Origin: Akkermansiaceae bacterium
GTDB taxonomy: Bacteria > Verrucomicrobiota > Verrucomicrobiia > Verrucomicrobiales > Akkermansiaceae
Direction of reading: 5' to 3'
Assembly: GCA_017798145.1 (NCBI GenBank)
Contig: CP059069.1
Span: forward strand, 543,226-607,225
DNA length: 64,000 nucleotides
A program made the translations under genes and the position numbers. The notes under the pieces were generated by a model. The model searched no databases. It was given only the letters and a program-made list of their open reading frames with translations, and was not told the origin of the DNA. The stretch's first letter is position 1. Each line of letters begins with the position of its first letter. Shown piece after piece: positions 24,874 to 34,285 of the stretch.

Positions 24874-27738
24874 ATGCCTCTCAACCTTTCACGCCAACCC
24901 GGCACGCTCGTCCGAATCCGCGAGCGCGACTGGGTCGTGCAGCCTTCGGATGACCCGGAACTCCTCATGATCAAGCCTCTCGGCGGTTCCGATGAGGAGG
25001 CCACCGGCATTTTCCTGCCACTGGCCGAAGCCGCCGACCAACCCCGCGATGCGGAATTTCCACGTCCGGGTGCCGAGGATCTTGCCGACTTCGCCCGTGC
25101 CCGCTTCCTCCACGACGCCGCCCGCCTCGCCTTCCGCAGCGGCGCTGGCCCATTCCGGGCGCTTGCCCGTATTTCCTTCCGTCCCCGCAGTTATCAGATG
25201 GTGCCTCTGGTCATGGCCTTGCGTCAGGAAACGGTGCGGCTGCTCGTTGCCGATGATGTGGGTGTCGGGAAAACCATTGAGGCGCTGCTCGTTGTCCGCG
25301 AACTGCTCGACCGCCGCAAGATCCGCCGCTTCGCCGTCATCTGCCTCCCCCACCTCTGCGACCAGTGGCAGCAGGAAATCCGCGACAAGATCGGTATCGA
25401 AGCCGTGGTCATCCGTTCCAACACCCAGGCTCGTCTCGACCGGGAAATCCAGGGCGATACCTCGGTCTATCAGTTCTATCCGTTCCAAGTCCTTTCCATC
25501 GACTACATCAAACAGGACACCCGCCGCGCCACTTTCATCAACGAGTGCCCCGAGCTGGTGATCGTTGATGAAGTGCATACCTGCGCCCGCCCGCAGGGAG
25601 CCGCCGCTTCCCAGCAGCAGCGCCACGCCCTCATCAAGGCCATCGCCACCAAGCCCGGCCAGCACCTCATCATGCTCTCGGCCACTCCCCACAGCGGCAA
25701 ACCCGAGGAATTCGGATCCCTGCTCGGCCTGCTCGATCCCTCCTTTGAAAACCTCGATGTCGCCACCGCGCCGCAGGCAGAGCGTCAGCGCCTTGCCCGC
25801 CAATTCATCCAGCGCCGCCGCCAGGACGTGGAGAAATGGATGAACGAGGAAACCCCTTTCCCAACCCGTGACTCCGGCGAGTTCGACTACGATCTCTCAA
25901 AACCCTACATTGAGTTCTTCGACAAGGTGCTCGATTTCGCACGCAACCTCGTCGCCGGGGATTCCACCCCGGATCGCCAGAAGCGCGTTCACTACTGGAC
26001 CGCACTCGGCCTCTTGCGCGGTGTCATGTCCAGTCCGGCCGCAGGCGTCGCCATGTTCAGAGCGCGCCGCTCGAAACTTGGCGGTGATTTTGTGGACGAC
26101 GCGGACAACAACGATGCCAGCCCCGTCCATGACCACCCGGATGGGCATGAATCCGATCTCGCGCCCGTGGAAGTTGTGGAAGCAGCCGGTTGGTCGGAAT
26201 CCCAGCAACGCCGGATGCGCGAGTTCGAAAAGGAACTCGCTGCCCTCACAGGGCCGAAATTCGACCACAAGCTCGAAGCCGCCCGCATGATTGTCGAGGA
26301 TTGGCTCCAGTCCGGCTTCAACCCTGTCATTTTCTGCCGCTACATCCAGACCGCGATCTACCTCGGCGAGCAGCTCAAGCCGCTTCTCGCCAGGAAGTTC
26401 CCCAAAGCATCCATCGAAGTCGTCACTTCCGAAGACCCCGATGAAATCCGCCGCGACCGCATCAACGCAATGGGTAATCATCCGCAGCGCGTCCTGATCG
26501 CCACCGACTGCCTTTCCGAGGGCATCAACCTCCACGAGCATTTCACCGCCGTCCTCCACTACGATCTTCCGTGGAATCCGAACCGCCTCGAACAGCGCGA
26601 AGGCCGGGTGGATCGCTTCGGCCAGCGGGCGAAAGAAGTGAAAGCCTACCTCCTCTTCTCCAAGGACAGCGCCGTGGATGGGGTCGTGCTTGATGTCATC
26701 CTCCGAAAAGTCCGCGAAATCAAACGCGCCACCGGCATCAACGTCCCGTTTCCGGAAGACAGCAAAAGCATCATCGACACCATCACCCAGTCGCTACTGC
26801 TCAATCCCGACCGCAAGATCAGCACCCGCCGCTCCAACCGCGATCAGATCGAATTCAACTTCGACGAATTCAACGAAGCCCGGGAACTCGAACTCGAAGT
26901 CACCGACAAATACAAGCAGGCCGCCGACCGTGAAAGCAAGCGCCGCTCGATCTTCGCCCAGGAAGCCATCAAGGCCGGGGAAATCGAACAGGATCTCCGC
27001 GAAAACGACGATGCCATCGGCTCTCCTGCCGCCGTCGAATCTTTCGTCGTCGGCTCATTCAAAACTCTCTTCGGCGTCCAGATCGACCGTGAGAAACTCG
27101 GCTACCTCCTTTACACGGCGAACCTCCCGCCTTCGGCAAAGGCTATTCTCCCCGCAAAACCCACGGTCAAAGTCTCCTTCGAATCCCCGACCCCGGAGGG
27201 CCACATCTACTTCGGTCGCAATCACCCGCTCGTCGAACAACTCTGCCAAATGGTGCTCGCCCACAGCATTGATCGGAACCGCTTCCGTGCCGCCCGCGCT
27301 TCCGTCCTGCGCACCGCAGCCGTCCAGAAGCCGACCACCCTGCTGATGTTCCGCTGCCGCAATGTCATCGAGGAAAAGCGCGCCGCCGGTCACCAGCTCG
27401 TCGCCGAGGAAATGCTCCTCTGGGGCTACCGCGGCTCTCCTGAGGAAAACGACCACCTCGCCATGGAGGAGGCCCGCGAACTCCTCGCCACCGCCCGCCC
27501 GGGCGGCGATCTCACCCCGGAGCGCTGCGCCCGCCTCATCGAGGAACGGGTCGCCGCCATCCCCTTGCTCCGCCCCGCCTTCGATCTCCTCGCCGAGCAG
27601 CGCTGCCAGCACCTCGTCGATGCCCACGAGCGCTTCTCCTCCCTGGTGGAAAAGAAACGCTTCGGCGTCGTCTATCCCGTCCTCCCCATGGACGTCCTCG
27701 GCATCTATGTCCTCATGCCCGTTTCCTCGCAACCCTGA
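24874..27738 (+). CDS. SNF2/RapA-type helicase, DrmD-like
   Basis: A 954-residue SNF2-family ATPase. Walker A is GVGKT within DDVGVGKT (130-134), the DEAH-equivalent is DEVH (232-235), motif III is LSATPHSGK, and the C-terminal RecA domain carries ATDCLSEGINLH and QREGRVDRFGQ (~574-584). The last ~300 residues form a helical extension with no domain I can name. DISARM class 1 loci carry a similar stand-alone SNF2 protein, DrmD. Placement immediately after the DUF1998 helicase and two bases before the next ATG shows one transcription unit. It probably remodels or translocates on DNA for the restriction complex. Confidence 0.7.
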   Translation: MPLNLSRQPGTLVRIRERDWVVQPSDDPELLMIKPLGGSDEEATGIFLPLAEAADQPRDAEFPRPGAEDLADFARARFLHDAARLAFRSGAGPFRALARISFRPRSYQMVPLVMALRQETVRLLVADDVGVGKTIEALLVVRELLDRRKIRRFAVICLPHLCDQWQQEIRDKIGIEAVVIRSNTQARLDREIQGDTSVYQFYPFQVLSIDYIKQDTRRATFINECPELVIVDEVHTCARPQGAAASQQQRHALIKAIATKPGQHLIMLSATPHSGKPEEFGSLLGLLDPSFENLDVATAPQAERQRLARQFIQRRRQDVEKWMNEETPFPTRDSGEFDYDLSKPYIEFFDKVLDFARNLVAGDSTPDRQKRVHYWTALGLLRGVMSSPAAGVAMFRARRSKLGGDFVDDADNNDASPVHDHPDGHESDLAPVEVVEAAGWSESQQRRMREFEKELAALTGPKFDHKLEAARMIVEDWLQSGFNPVIFCRYIQTAIYLGEQLKPLLARKFPKASIEVVTSEDPDEIRRDRINAMGNHPQRVLIATDCLSEGINLHEHFTAVLHYDLPWNPNRLEQREGRVDRFGQRAKEVKAYLLFSKDSAVDGVVLDVILRKVREIKRATGINVPFPEDSKSIIDTITQSLLLNPDRKISTRRSNRDQIEFNFDEFNEARELELEVTDKYKQAADRESKRRSIFAQEAIKAGEIEQDLRENDDAIGSPAAVESFVVGSFKTLFGVQIDREKLGYLLYTANLPPSAKAILPAKPTVKVSFESPTPEGHIYFGRNHPLVEQLCQMVLAHSIDRNRFRAARASVLRTAAVQKPTTLLMFRCRNVIEEKRAAGHQLVAEEMLLWGYRGSPEENDHLAMEEARELLATARPGGDLTPERCARLIEERVAAIPLLRPAFDLLAEQRCQHLVDAHERFSSLVEKKRFGVVYPVLPMDVLGIYVLMPVSSQP

Positions 27739-27740
27739 CC

Positions 27741-29105
27741 ATGCAAGAATCCGAAACCATCGAATTCAAAAAGAGCCTCGCCGAACTCAGCGAAGGGCTC
27801 AATTCCGTAGCGGCCATCCTCAACAAGCATGGCGGTGGCGAACTTTGGTTTGGCATCAGGAACGACGGCCGCCCCGTCGGCATGGATGTATCGGAAACGA
27901 CCCTGAGGAAAGTCTCCCAAGCCATCGCCGCCCACATCGAGCCGAAGATCTATCCCGAAGTCTCCACCGTGCTATTGGACGGCAAGTCGTGCATCCGCGT
28001 CAGTTTCACCGGCAGCCAGAAACCCTACTATGCCCATGGCCGCGCCTACATGCGCGTCGCCGATGAAGACAGGCAACTCTCCGCCAAGGAAATCGAGTCG
28101 ATCATCCTCAGGAAAAACCGCAGCACGCGCGGCTGGGACGCGGAGCCGATCCAGGACGATTCCTTCAAACCCGATACCGCGAAACTCCGCGCCTTCGTCC
28201 GCAAAGCCGGACTCACCTGGACCAACTCACAGGGAGCGTTGGAAAACCTCGGCCTTTTCGTGGATGGCCGCCACCTCAACGCCGCCTGGGTCTTCTTCGC
28301 CAAGCATCCAGCACTCACCCTCCGCTGCGCTGTCTTCGCCACTTCCTCCACCTCGACCATCATCGATCAGCACGATTTCACCGGCGACATCCTCACCCTA
28401 ATCGAGGAAGCGGAGAAATACGTCCTCAAGAACATCCGCATCGGCATGAGGCTCGAAGGGCTCGTTCGTGTGGACGTGCCCGAGATCGACCGCGAGGCTT
28501 TCCGCGAGGCCATCATCAACGCCTTCTGCCACCGCGATTACCGCGATCCCGATGAAGTCCGCATCGCCATCTTCCCGGATCGGGTCGAAGTCCGGAATCC
28601 TGGAACCCTCATGGAAGGGGTCTCGCTCAAGACGCTCAAAACCGCCAAAGTCTCCCGCCGCCGCAATCCCCTCATCGCCGATCTCCTCCGCCGCATCCAT
28701 CTTATCGAAGCCTGGGGCCGCGGCATCCCGTTGATTCTCGAAAAAGCTCCCAACGTCCGCTTCTCGCAGGTCGCCGGCATCTTCATCACCGAATTTCCTA
28801 GGCCGCTTGCCGTCGAGAACACGGAGTCCGGACAACTTGCAGGGGCCCCAGTCGAGGCCCCAGTCGAGGCCCCAGTCGATTTAACGGAAACAGAACAGCG
28901 GATCCTGTCCGCCCTCAAAAAACAAACCTTGGGCAGCAAGGAACTACTGACCCTGCTCGGCTACGGACAGAAGACAGGAAACTTCAAAGCGGCCATGGAC
29001 AAGCTCTTTGCCCTGAAACTCATCGAATACACCATCCCCGAAAAACCCAACAGCCGCCTCCAAAAATACCGACTTAACCCCAAAGGCCTCGCCCTTCTTC
29101 ACTGA
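27741..29105 (+). CDS. Schlafen AlbA_2-domain ATP-binding protein (COG2865-like)
   Basis: A 454-residue protein. The N-terminal ~120 residues are an AlbA_2 domain (ETIEFKKSLAE, GGGELWFGIRNDG, YMRVADEDRQLS). A GHKL-like ATPase-type domain follows around residues 245-350 (FREAIINAFCHRDY, RVEVRNPGTL, EAWGRGI). After a short AlaProValGlu repeat linker (~370-383) comes a winged helix (TEQRILSALKKQT) that may bind DNA. Such proteins are common beside restriction and defence genes, but their role is not settled; regulator or effector are both possible. It starts two bases after the DrmD-like stop. Confidence 0.7.
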   Translation: MQESETIEFKKSLAELSEGLNSVAAILNKHGGGELWFGIRNDGRPVGMDVSETTLRKVSQAIAAHIEPKIYPEVSTVLLDGKSCIRVSFTGSQKPYYAHGRAYMRVADEDRQLSAKEIESIILRKNRSTRGWDAEPIQDDSFKPDTAKLRAFVRKAGLTWTNSQGALENLGLFVDGRHLNAAWVFFAKHPALTLRCAVFATSSTSTIIDQHDFTGDILTLIEEAEKYVLKNIRIGMRLEGLVRVDVPEIDREAFREAIINAFCHRDYRDPDEVRIAIFPDRVEVRNPGTLMEGVSLKTLKTAKVSRRRNPLIADLLRRIHLIEAWGRGIPLILEKAPNVRFSQVAGIFITEFPRPLAVENTESGQLAGAPVEAPVEAPVDLTETEQRILSALKKQTLGSKELLTLLGYGQKTGNFKAAMDKLFALKLIEYTIPEKPNSRLQKYRLNPKGLALLH

Positions 29106-29125
29106 AGTCTGCCCCCCTCAAGCCC

Positions 29126-29884
29126 ATGAACGACATCACGCAAGACCTCAAGTGCTACAAGGAATTCGAAGCTCTTTGGGAGCAGTCTGTAGTTCGTGAA
29201 ATTCACGAATACGTCGGCAAGTCTGTCGAGGGATACCCTCTGGAAAATGACCCCAGAGTATCAAGATTCAGGGAAGCAAGGGAGAGGCTCTGTAAACTCG
29301 CATTGCAAGCTGACGCTGTGGTGATCACAGATCACACGCTCCACCAGTTATTTGAAAAGATCCGAAACGAGGCCATCAAATACGAGTTCGGAGAAAACGG
29401 TGAAATCGAATCCATCGATTTATTCGAGGATCTTGCGGATAAGTATCATCCCGAACACTATGCCAAATGTTTCGCAATTACCAAGCCGCTCATCACTCTC
29501 AATAATGTTCCCGGTGAAGTGGTTGCCTTGGTCAAAGAGACACGTGAAGCATACTGCCTCAGGCTCCCAACCGCATGCATCTCACTATCTCGGAGCTTGG
29601 TCGAGAGAGTGATCGTGGACATCGCTATCCGCAGCGGTCGGCTGAGTGAAGAGAACCGTTTGAGCGAAATGGGAATGTGCGATCGAATTTCCCTTCTCCT
29701 CGATAAGTCGGTTAGTTCAACAAGTCCGCTGCGACGGGAAATTAACGCATTCATGCGGGCTGCCAGCAACGTGATTCATTCCAACACGGTAGCCGACATG
29801 CCCTCAGCGCTCGAACTCTTCCGCGAAGCCCTCCGACTCACCCAAGCCCTCTACGGCCAATACAAGAACCAGTTCAAAAAGTAA
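29126..29884 (+). CDS. DUF4145-like protein in defence cluster
   Basis: A 252-residue protein of lower GC content than its neighbours. Its C-terminal half (TREAYCLRLPTACISLSRSLVERVI, then EINAFMRAASNVIHSNTV, then FREALRLTQALYGQY) has the layout of DUF4145, a helical domain often found in restriction and abortive-infection loci: an Arg in the first helix and an Asn-x-x-x-His near the end, reminiscent of HEPN folds. The N-terminal part is not recognised. Toxin-like RNase activity is possible but unproven. The composition shift suggests it was inserted into the cluster. Confidence 0.45.
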   Translation: MNDITQDLKCYKEFEALWEQSVVREIHEYVGKSVEGYPLENDPRVSRFREARERLCKLALQADAVVITDHTLHQLFEKIRNEAIKYEFGENGEIESIDLFEDLADKYHPEHYAKCFAITKPLITLNNVPGEVVALVKETREAYCLRLPTACISLSRSLVERVIVDIAIRSGRLSEENRLSEMGMCDRISLLLDKSVSSTSPLRREINAFMRAASNVIHSNTVADMPSALELFREALRLTQALYGQYKNQFKK

Positions 29885-29940
29885 GCCGATTCCAAGCACT
29901 TCTCACTGCTCACTGATCACTCGGCACTTCTTATCTCTCC

Positions 29941-32900
29941 ATGCTCCACCCTTCCATCCGCCTCGAAGGCTCCATCCTTTCCGCCGACATCCTCGATGCC
30001 ATCGAGCGGGGCGAGCGGGCGCACCAGTTGCCCAAGGACTTCGGCCTCGATCCCGGTGCCAAGGTCAAGGATGAGATCGCCGATGCCTGGGCCGCCGCCC
30101 GCGCCTACTGGGCCGCCTATCAGGTGAAGATCGGCAGGCTCAAGGAAGGAGCCACCGGCACCACCGAGACCCGCAACCAATGGCTTGTCCGCTGCTCCGG
30201 ACTCCTCGGCTATCAGCTCAACCTCGCCGAATCCGAGACCCTCCAGGGGAAAACCTACCGCATCTCCCACCGCGATCCCGCCCGCGACCAACTTCCCGTC
30301 CACCTCATCGGCTGGCACGAATCGCTCGACCGCCGTAGCACCGTGCCCAACGCCCCGCGCATGTCGCCCCACGGGCTGGTCCAGGAATACCTCAACCTCA
30401 CCGAGCACCTCTACGGCATCGTCTCCAACGGCCGCCTCATCCGCCTGCTCCGGGATTCCTCCCGCCTCGTCAAACTCACCTTCATCGAGTTCGACCTCGA
30501 ACGCATCTTCACCGAGGAACTCTTCGCGGACTTCGCCCTCTTCTACCGCCTGCTCCACGCCTCCCGCCTGCCCGTCAGACAAGACAACGTCGCCGAGGCT
30601 CCGATTGAAATCTACCACCAGGACTCCCTCGACTCCGGCTCCCGCATCCGCGACGGCCTCAGCACCGCCGTCCATCGCGTCATCCTCGATCTCGCCAACG
30701 GCCTGCTCAACCACCCGGCCAACGACCGCCTCCGCCAGTTCGCCGCCAACGATCCCAACGGCAGCTTCCCCGGCGACTTCTACGCCCACCTTCTCCGCCT
30801 CATCTACCGCCTGCTCTTCCTGATGGTCATCGAGGAACGCGGCCTCGCCCATGTCCCCGGCACCGACAAGCGCCTCCGGGAAATCTACGATCTCGGCTAC
30901 TCGCTCGCCCGCCTCCGCCGACTCTCGGAAAAACCGCACTTCGCCGAAGCACGCCACAGCGATGCCTGGCTCGCCCTCATCGCTCTCTTCCGCCTCGTGG
31001 ACGAATCGGGTAGGGGACTCAAGCTCGGCGTCGCCCCGCTCGGCGGCGATCTCTTCAACCGTGGTTCCCTCGGAGTGCTGGAGGATTGCTCGCTCGACAA
31101 CGCCACTTTCCTCGGTGCCCTCCGCCAGCTCACCCTCTTCACCAATCCCGTCACCCGCCAGCTCATGCGGGTCAACTACGGTGCCCTCAACGTCGAGGAA
31201 TTCGGCTCCGTCTATCAGGGCCTGCTGGAGTTCGAACCCCGCGTCACCGAAATCGACGGCAAATGCCACTTCGCCTTCGCCCAGGGCGACGAACGCGGAG
31301 CCACCGGCTCACACTACACCGAGGACGAACTCGTTCAGCCGCTCATCAAGCACTCCCTCGACCACCTCATCGCGGAAAAGCTCAAACAACCCGATCCCGT
31401 CGCCGCACTCCTCTCCCTCCGCGTTGCCGACATCTCCTGCGGCTCCGGCCACATCCTCCTAGCCGCCGCCCGCCGCATCGGCCTGGCCCTCGCCATCGTC
31501 CGCACTGGCGATGACCAACCCAGCCCCACCGCCTACCGCGAGGCCGTCCGCGATGTCATCAAAAACTGCATCTACGGCGTCGACCTCAATCCCCTCGCCG
31601 TGGAACTCTGCAAGGTCGCCCTCTGGCTGGAAGCCCACGTCCCCGGCGAACCGCTCGGCTTCCTCGACCACCACATCAAATGCGGCAACGCCATTGTCGG
31701 CTTCGTCACCCGCGACGAACTCGACAAAGGCATCCCCGACGAAGCCTTCAAAACCCTCCCCGGCGACGACAAGGACATCGCCGCCGCCTTCCGCAAGGTG
31801 AACAAAGCCGAGCGCAAGGAACGCGCCAGCGGCCAGAAGCAACTCCCACTCGCCCCCGAGCTTCAGGAAAAACTCGACTCCGTCCTCGCCCGCATGCGCG
31901 AGCTATCCGCCCTGCCCGAGCACACCCCCGCCGAGATCGCCGCCAAGAAAAAGCGTTACGCCACCCAATCCCAGGACGCCTACCTGCTCCGCCAGATTGC
32001 CGCCATCCCCATTGCCCAGTTCTACCAACCAAAAACCGCCGGCAACAAAGCCAACCTCATCACCGACGCCAGCTTCCGCCACTACCTCGCCGGGCCGCAC
32101 CCGCAAGGTCAGGCCACTGCCTCCGCCTGGGCACTCGCCGAACGCAAAAAAGCCTTCCACTGGTTCCTCGAATTCCCCGACATCATCGCCAACGGCGGCT
32201 TCGACTGCATTCTGGGAAATCCGCCTTATCTCGGCGGTCAAGCCCTCAGCGGCACCTACGGCCATTCCTTCTGCGAATACGTCCGCTGGCAATACGCCCC
32301 CACCGGACTCAGCGATCTCGTCGCCTTCTTCCTCCGCCGCATCTTCACCCTTATTCGTCCCAACGGCTTCACCGCCTTCATCACCACCAACTCGATCAAG
32401 GACGGTGACGTGCGCAAGGATGGTCTCGAACAGGTTGTAGCCCGAGGTGGAACGATCAACATGGCTGTACGCGGCATCAGATGGCCGGGTGTTGCGAACC
32501 TCGTCGTCTCACTTGTTTCGATCCATCGTGGCGACTGGAAAGACACCTGTTTCCTCGACGGCAAACCAGTGGAAATGGTCAACACATACTTTGAGGATTC
32601 AGAAGATACCAATGAACCCTCTGGACTGGCCGAAAACGCTAACCAGATGTTCCAGGGATCCATCTTCTCTGGAGACGGCTTTCTTTTGAACCACTCCAAC
32701 GCAACAGCGATGCTCGCAAATTCTTCAAGACTCTCCGAGGTAGTTTTACCTGTCATCAACGGACAGGAGTTGAATAACAACCCTGACCAGCGCCCCGGGC
32801 GTCGAATCATTCAATTTTTCGATTGGCCCCTAGATAAGGCAGAAAGGTATTCAGAGGCATTAGAGCATCTTCGGCAACATGTTAAGCCGTGGCGCGACGC

Positions 32901-34278
32901 TAATGCGCGCCTTGCAGCGGTGCCTTGGTGGCAGTTCGAGCGACCTCGTTTGGAGGTCTATCGTGGACTCGCTGGGCGGCAACGCTGCTATCTTGCTGCG
33001 GCAACGACAAAATACCTGAATTTCAGCGCCTCTCCGGTCGACCGAGTCTATCTAAATACCACCTACATTTTCACCGCCGACCGCTGGGATCACTACGCCG
33101 TTGTTCAATCCACCATCCACGAAATCTGGGCACGCAAATACAGCGGTGCGTTGAAACAGGATCTCCGCTACTCCCCGTCAGACTGCTTCGGAACCTTCGC
33201 CTTCCCCGCCGGGCAATGGCAGCATCACAACCCGGATCTCGCCGCCATCGGCGAGCGCTACCACGAGCACCGCCGCGACCTCATGCTCCGCCTCTGGCTC
33301 GGCCTCACCGACATTTACAACCTCTTCCACGCCCCCGATCTCGACGCCCGCCTCGACAAGCTCTTCCAGAAGCGCGCCAAGACCGGCGATTGGCAAAGCG
33401 CCGCAAACGTCCCGCCCGAACACCGCGCCACCGCCGGCAGCCTCACCCCGCCCCAAGCCCACGACGCCATCCTCCACCTCCGCGACCTCCACCGCCAGCT
33501 CGACCAAGCCGTCCTCACCGCCTACGCCTGGCACCAACCCGGCCCCGACGGCCCCGCCATCCACCTAGCCCACGACTTCCAACAAGTCGAAACCCTCCCC
33601 GAAAACGACCGCACCCGCTACACCATCACCCCCCAAGCCCGCAAAGACCTCCTCACCCGCCTCCTGAAACTCAACCACCAACGAGCCGCCGAAGAAAAGG
33701 AACAGGCCACCACGAAGCGCAAGACGGTAGCTGCCAAGCAACAGGTGATCCAACTTCCGACCGACGACCTCGACCTGTTCCGCCCGGCGGCATCTAAACC
33801 AGCGAGACTGGCCTTCCCCAAATCCGAACGGCAAAGCCTCACCGGAGAGCCCTTCCTGTTGGTGCTCGTCCACTACTTCATGAATCTGGCTGGCGAGGAA
33901 GCCACCGTCCGCAACCTCGACGGTGTCTTCCATCTCCTGCGGAACCGCACGACCCATCGGGACAACATCATCGCGGCCATAGGCACCATAGGCGAGGCAT
34001 GGTTTAAGGGTTACAATGACGAGCCTCCCAACAAGCTGTTCATCCCCTTCCTCAAAAAGTTGGAGGAACAGAGGTGGATCGAAGTGGACCGCGAGACCGG
34101 CCAGCTTCGCCGACTCTCTGCCTTCAAGCAACCGACGCAGCCCCATCCGTGGCAAGAGTTGGACGTTAACATCGCGCTCCAGGTTCTCAAGTCGGAGCCT
34201 GAAGTCATCGACATCATCACCGAAACCAGCAAATCCACCCGCGTTTCCTCGGCTTTCGGCATCACCCAATCCGCCTGA
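29941..34278 (+). CDS. Large Eco57I-type N6-adenine DNA methyltransferase (type IIL/PglX-like size class)
   Basis: A 1445-residue DNA methylase. SAM-binding motif I is ADISCGSGHIL (Asp at ~497), and catalytic motif IV is NPPY (760-763) in CILGNPPYLGG, preceded by a DIIANGGFD strand. A long N-terminal region carries a conserved-looking acidic segment (FIEFDLERIF) but no clear PD-(D/E)xK nuclease. The region after NPPY resembles the target-recognition part of Eco57I enzymes. The C-terminal ~110 residues look like a winged helix (EEATVRNLDGVFHLLRN). It likely marks self DNA for the neighbouring helicases. ATG 29941 follows a 56-bp gap. Family solid, system name uncertain. Confidence 0.8.
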   Translation: MLHPSIRLEGSILSADILDAIERGERAHQLPKDFGLDPGAKVKDEIADAWAAARAYWAAYQVKIGRLKEGATGTTETRNQWLVRCSGLLGYQLNLAESETLQGKTYRISHRDPARDQLPVHLIGWHESLDRRSTVPNAPRMSPHGLVQEYLNLTEHLYGIVSNGRLIRLLRDSSRLVKLTFIEFDLERIFTEELFADFALFYRLLHASRLPVRQDNVAEAPIEIYHQDSLDSGSRIRDGLSTAVHRVILDLANGLLNHPANDRLRQFAANDPNGSFPGDFYAHLLRLIYRLLFLMVIEERGLAHVPGTDKRLREIYDLGYSLARLRRLSEKPHFAEARHSDAWLALIALFRLVDESGRGLKLGVAPLGGDLFNRGSLGVLEDCSLDNATFLGALRQLTLFTNPVTRQLMRVNYGALNVEEFGSVYQGLLEFEPRVTEIDGKCHFAFAQGDERGATGSHYTEDELVQPLIKHSLDHLIAEKLKQPDPVAALLSLRVADISCGSGHILLAAARRIGLALAIVRTGDDQPSPTAYREAVRDVIKNCIYGVDLNPLAVELCKVALWLEAHVPGEPLGFLDHHIKCGNAIVGFVTRDELDKGIPDEAFKTLPGDDKDIAAAFRKVNKAERKERASGQKQLPLAPELQEKLDSVLARMRELSALPEHTPAEIAAKKKRYATQSQDAYLLRQIAAIPIAQFYQPKTAGNKANLITDASFRHYLAGPHPQGQATASAWALAERKKAFHWFLEFPDIIANGGFDCILGNPPYLGGQALSGTYGHSFCEYVRWQYAPTGLSDLVAFFLRRIFTLIRPNGFTAFITTNSIKDGDVRKDGLEQVVARGGTINMAVRGIRWPGVANLVVSLVSIHRGDWKDTCFLDGKPVEMVNTYFEDSEDTNEPSGLAENANQMFQGSIFSGDGFLLNHSNATAMLANSSRLSEVVLPVINGQELNNNPDQRPGRRIIQFFDWPLDKAERYSEALEHLRQHVKPWRDANARLAAVPWWQFERPRLEVYRGLAGRQRCYLAAATTKYLNFSASPVDRVYLNTTYIFTADRWDHYAVVQSTIHEIWARKYSGALKQDLRYSPSDCFGTFAFPAGQWQHHNPDLAAIGERYHEHRRDLMLRLWLGLTDIYNLFHAPDLDARLDKLFQKRAKTGDWQSAANVPPEHRATAGSLTPPQAHDAILHLRDLHRQLDQAVLTAYAWHQPGPDGPAIHLAHDFQQVETLPENDRTRYTITPQARKDLLTRLLKLNHQRAAEEKEQATTKRKTVAAKQQVIQLPTDDLDLFRPAASKPARLAFPKSERQSLTGEPFLLVLVHYFMNLAGEEATVRNLDGVFHLLRNRTTHRDNIIAAIGTIGEAWFKGYNDEPPNKLFIPFLKKLEEQRWIEVDRETGQLRRLSAFKQPTQPHPWQELDVNIALQVLKSEPEVIDIITETSKSTRVSSAFGITQSA

Positions 34279-34285
34279 CACCGCC

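Noticed and set aside
28846..28877. Short GAGGCCCCAGTC repeats as a CRISPR or regulatory array
   Set aside because: It encodes an Ala-Pro-Val-Glu linker in frame inside the AlbA_2 protein. No CRISPR array with regular spacers was seen anywhere in the window.
29917..31269. 450-codon minus-strand frame, and similar antisense frames at 43251-44402 (plus) and 61051-61839 (plus)
   Set aside because: Each is opposite a gene with catalytic motifs (methylase, transposase, ligase). Glu/Gly-rich or repetitive composition is typical of shadows.
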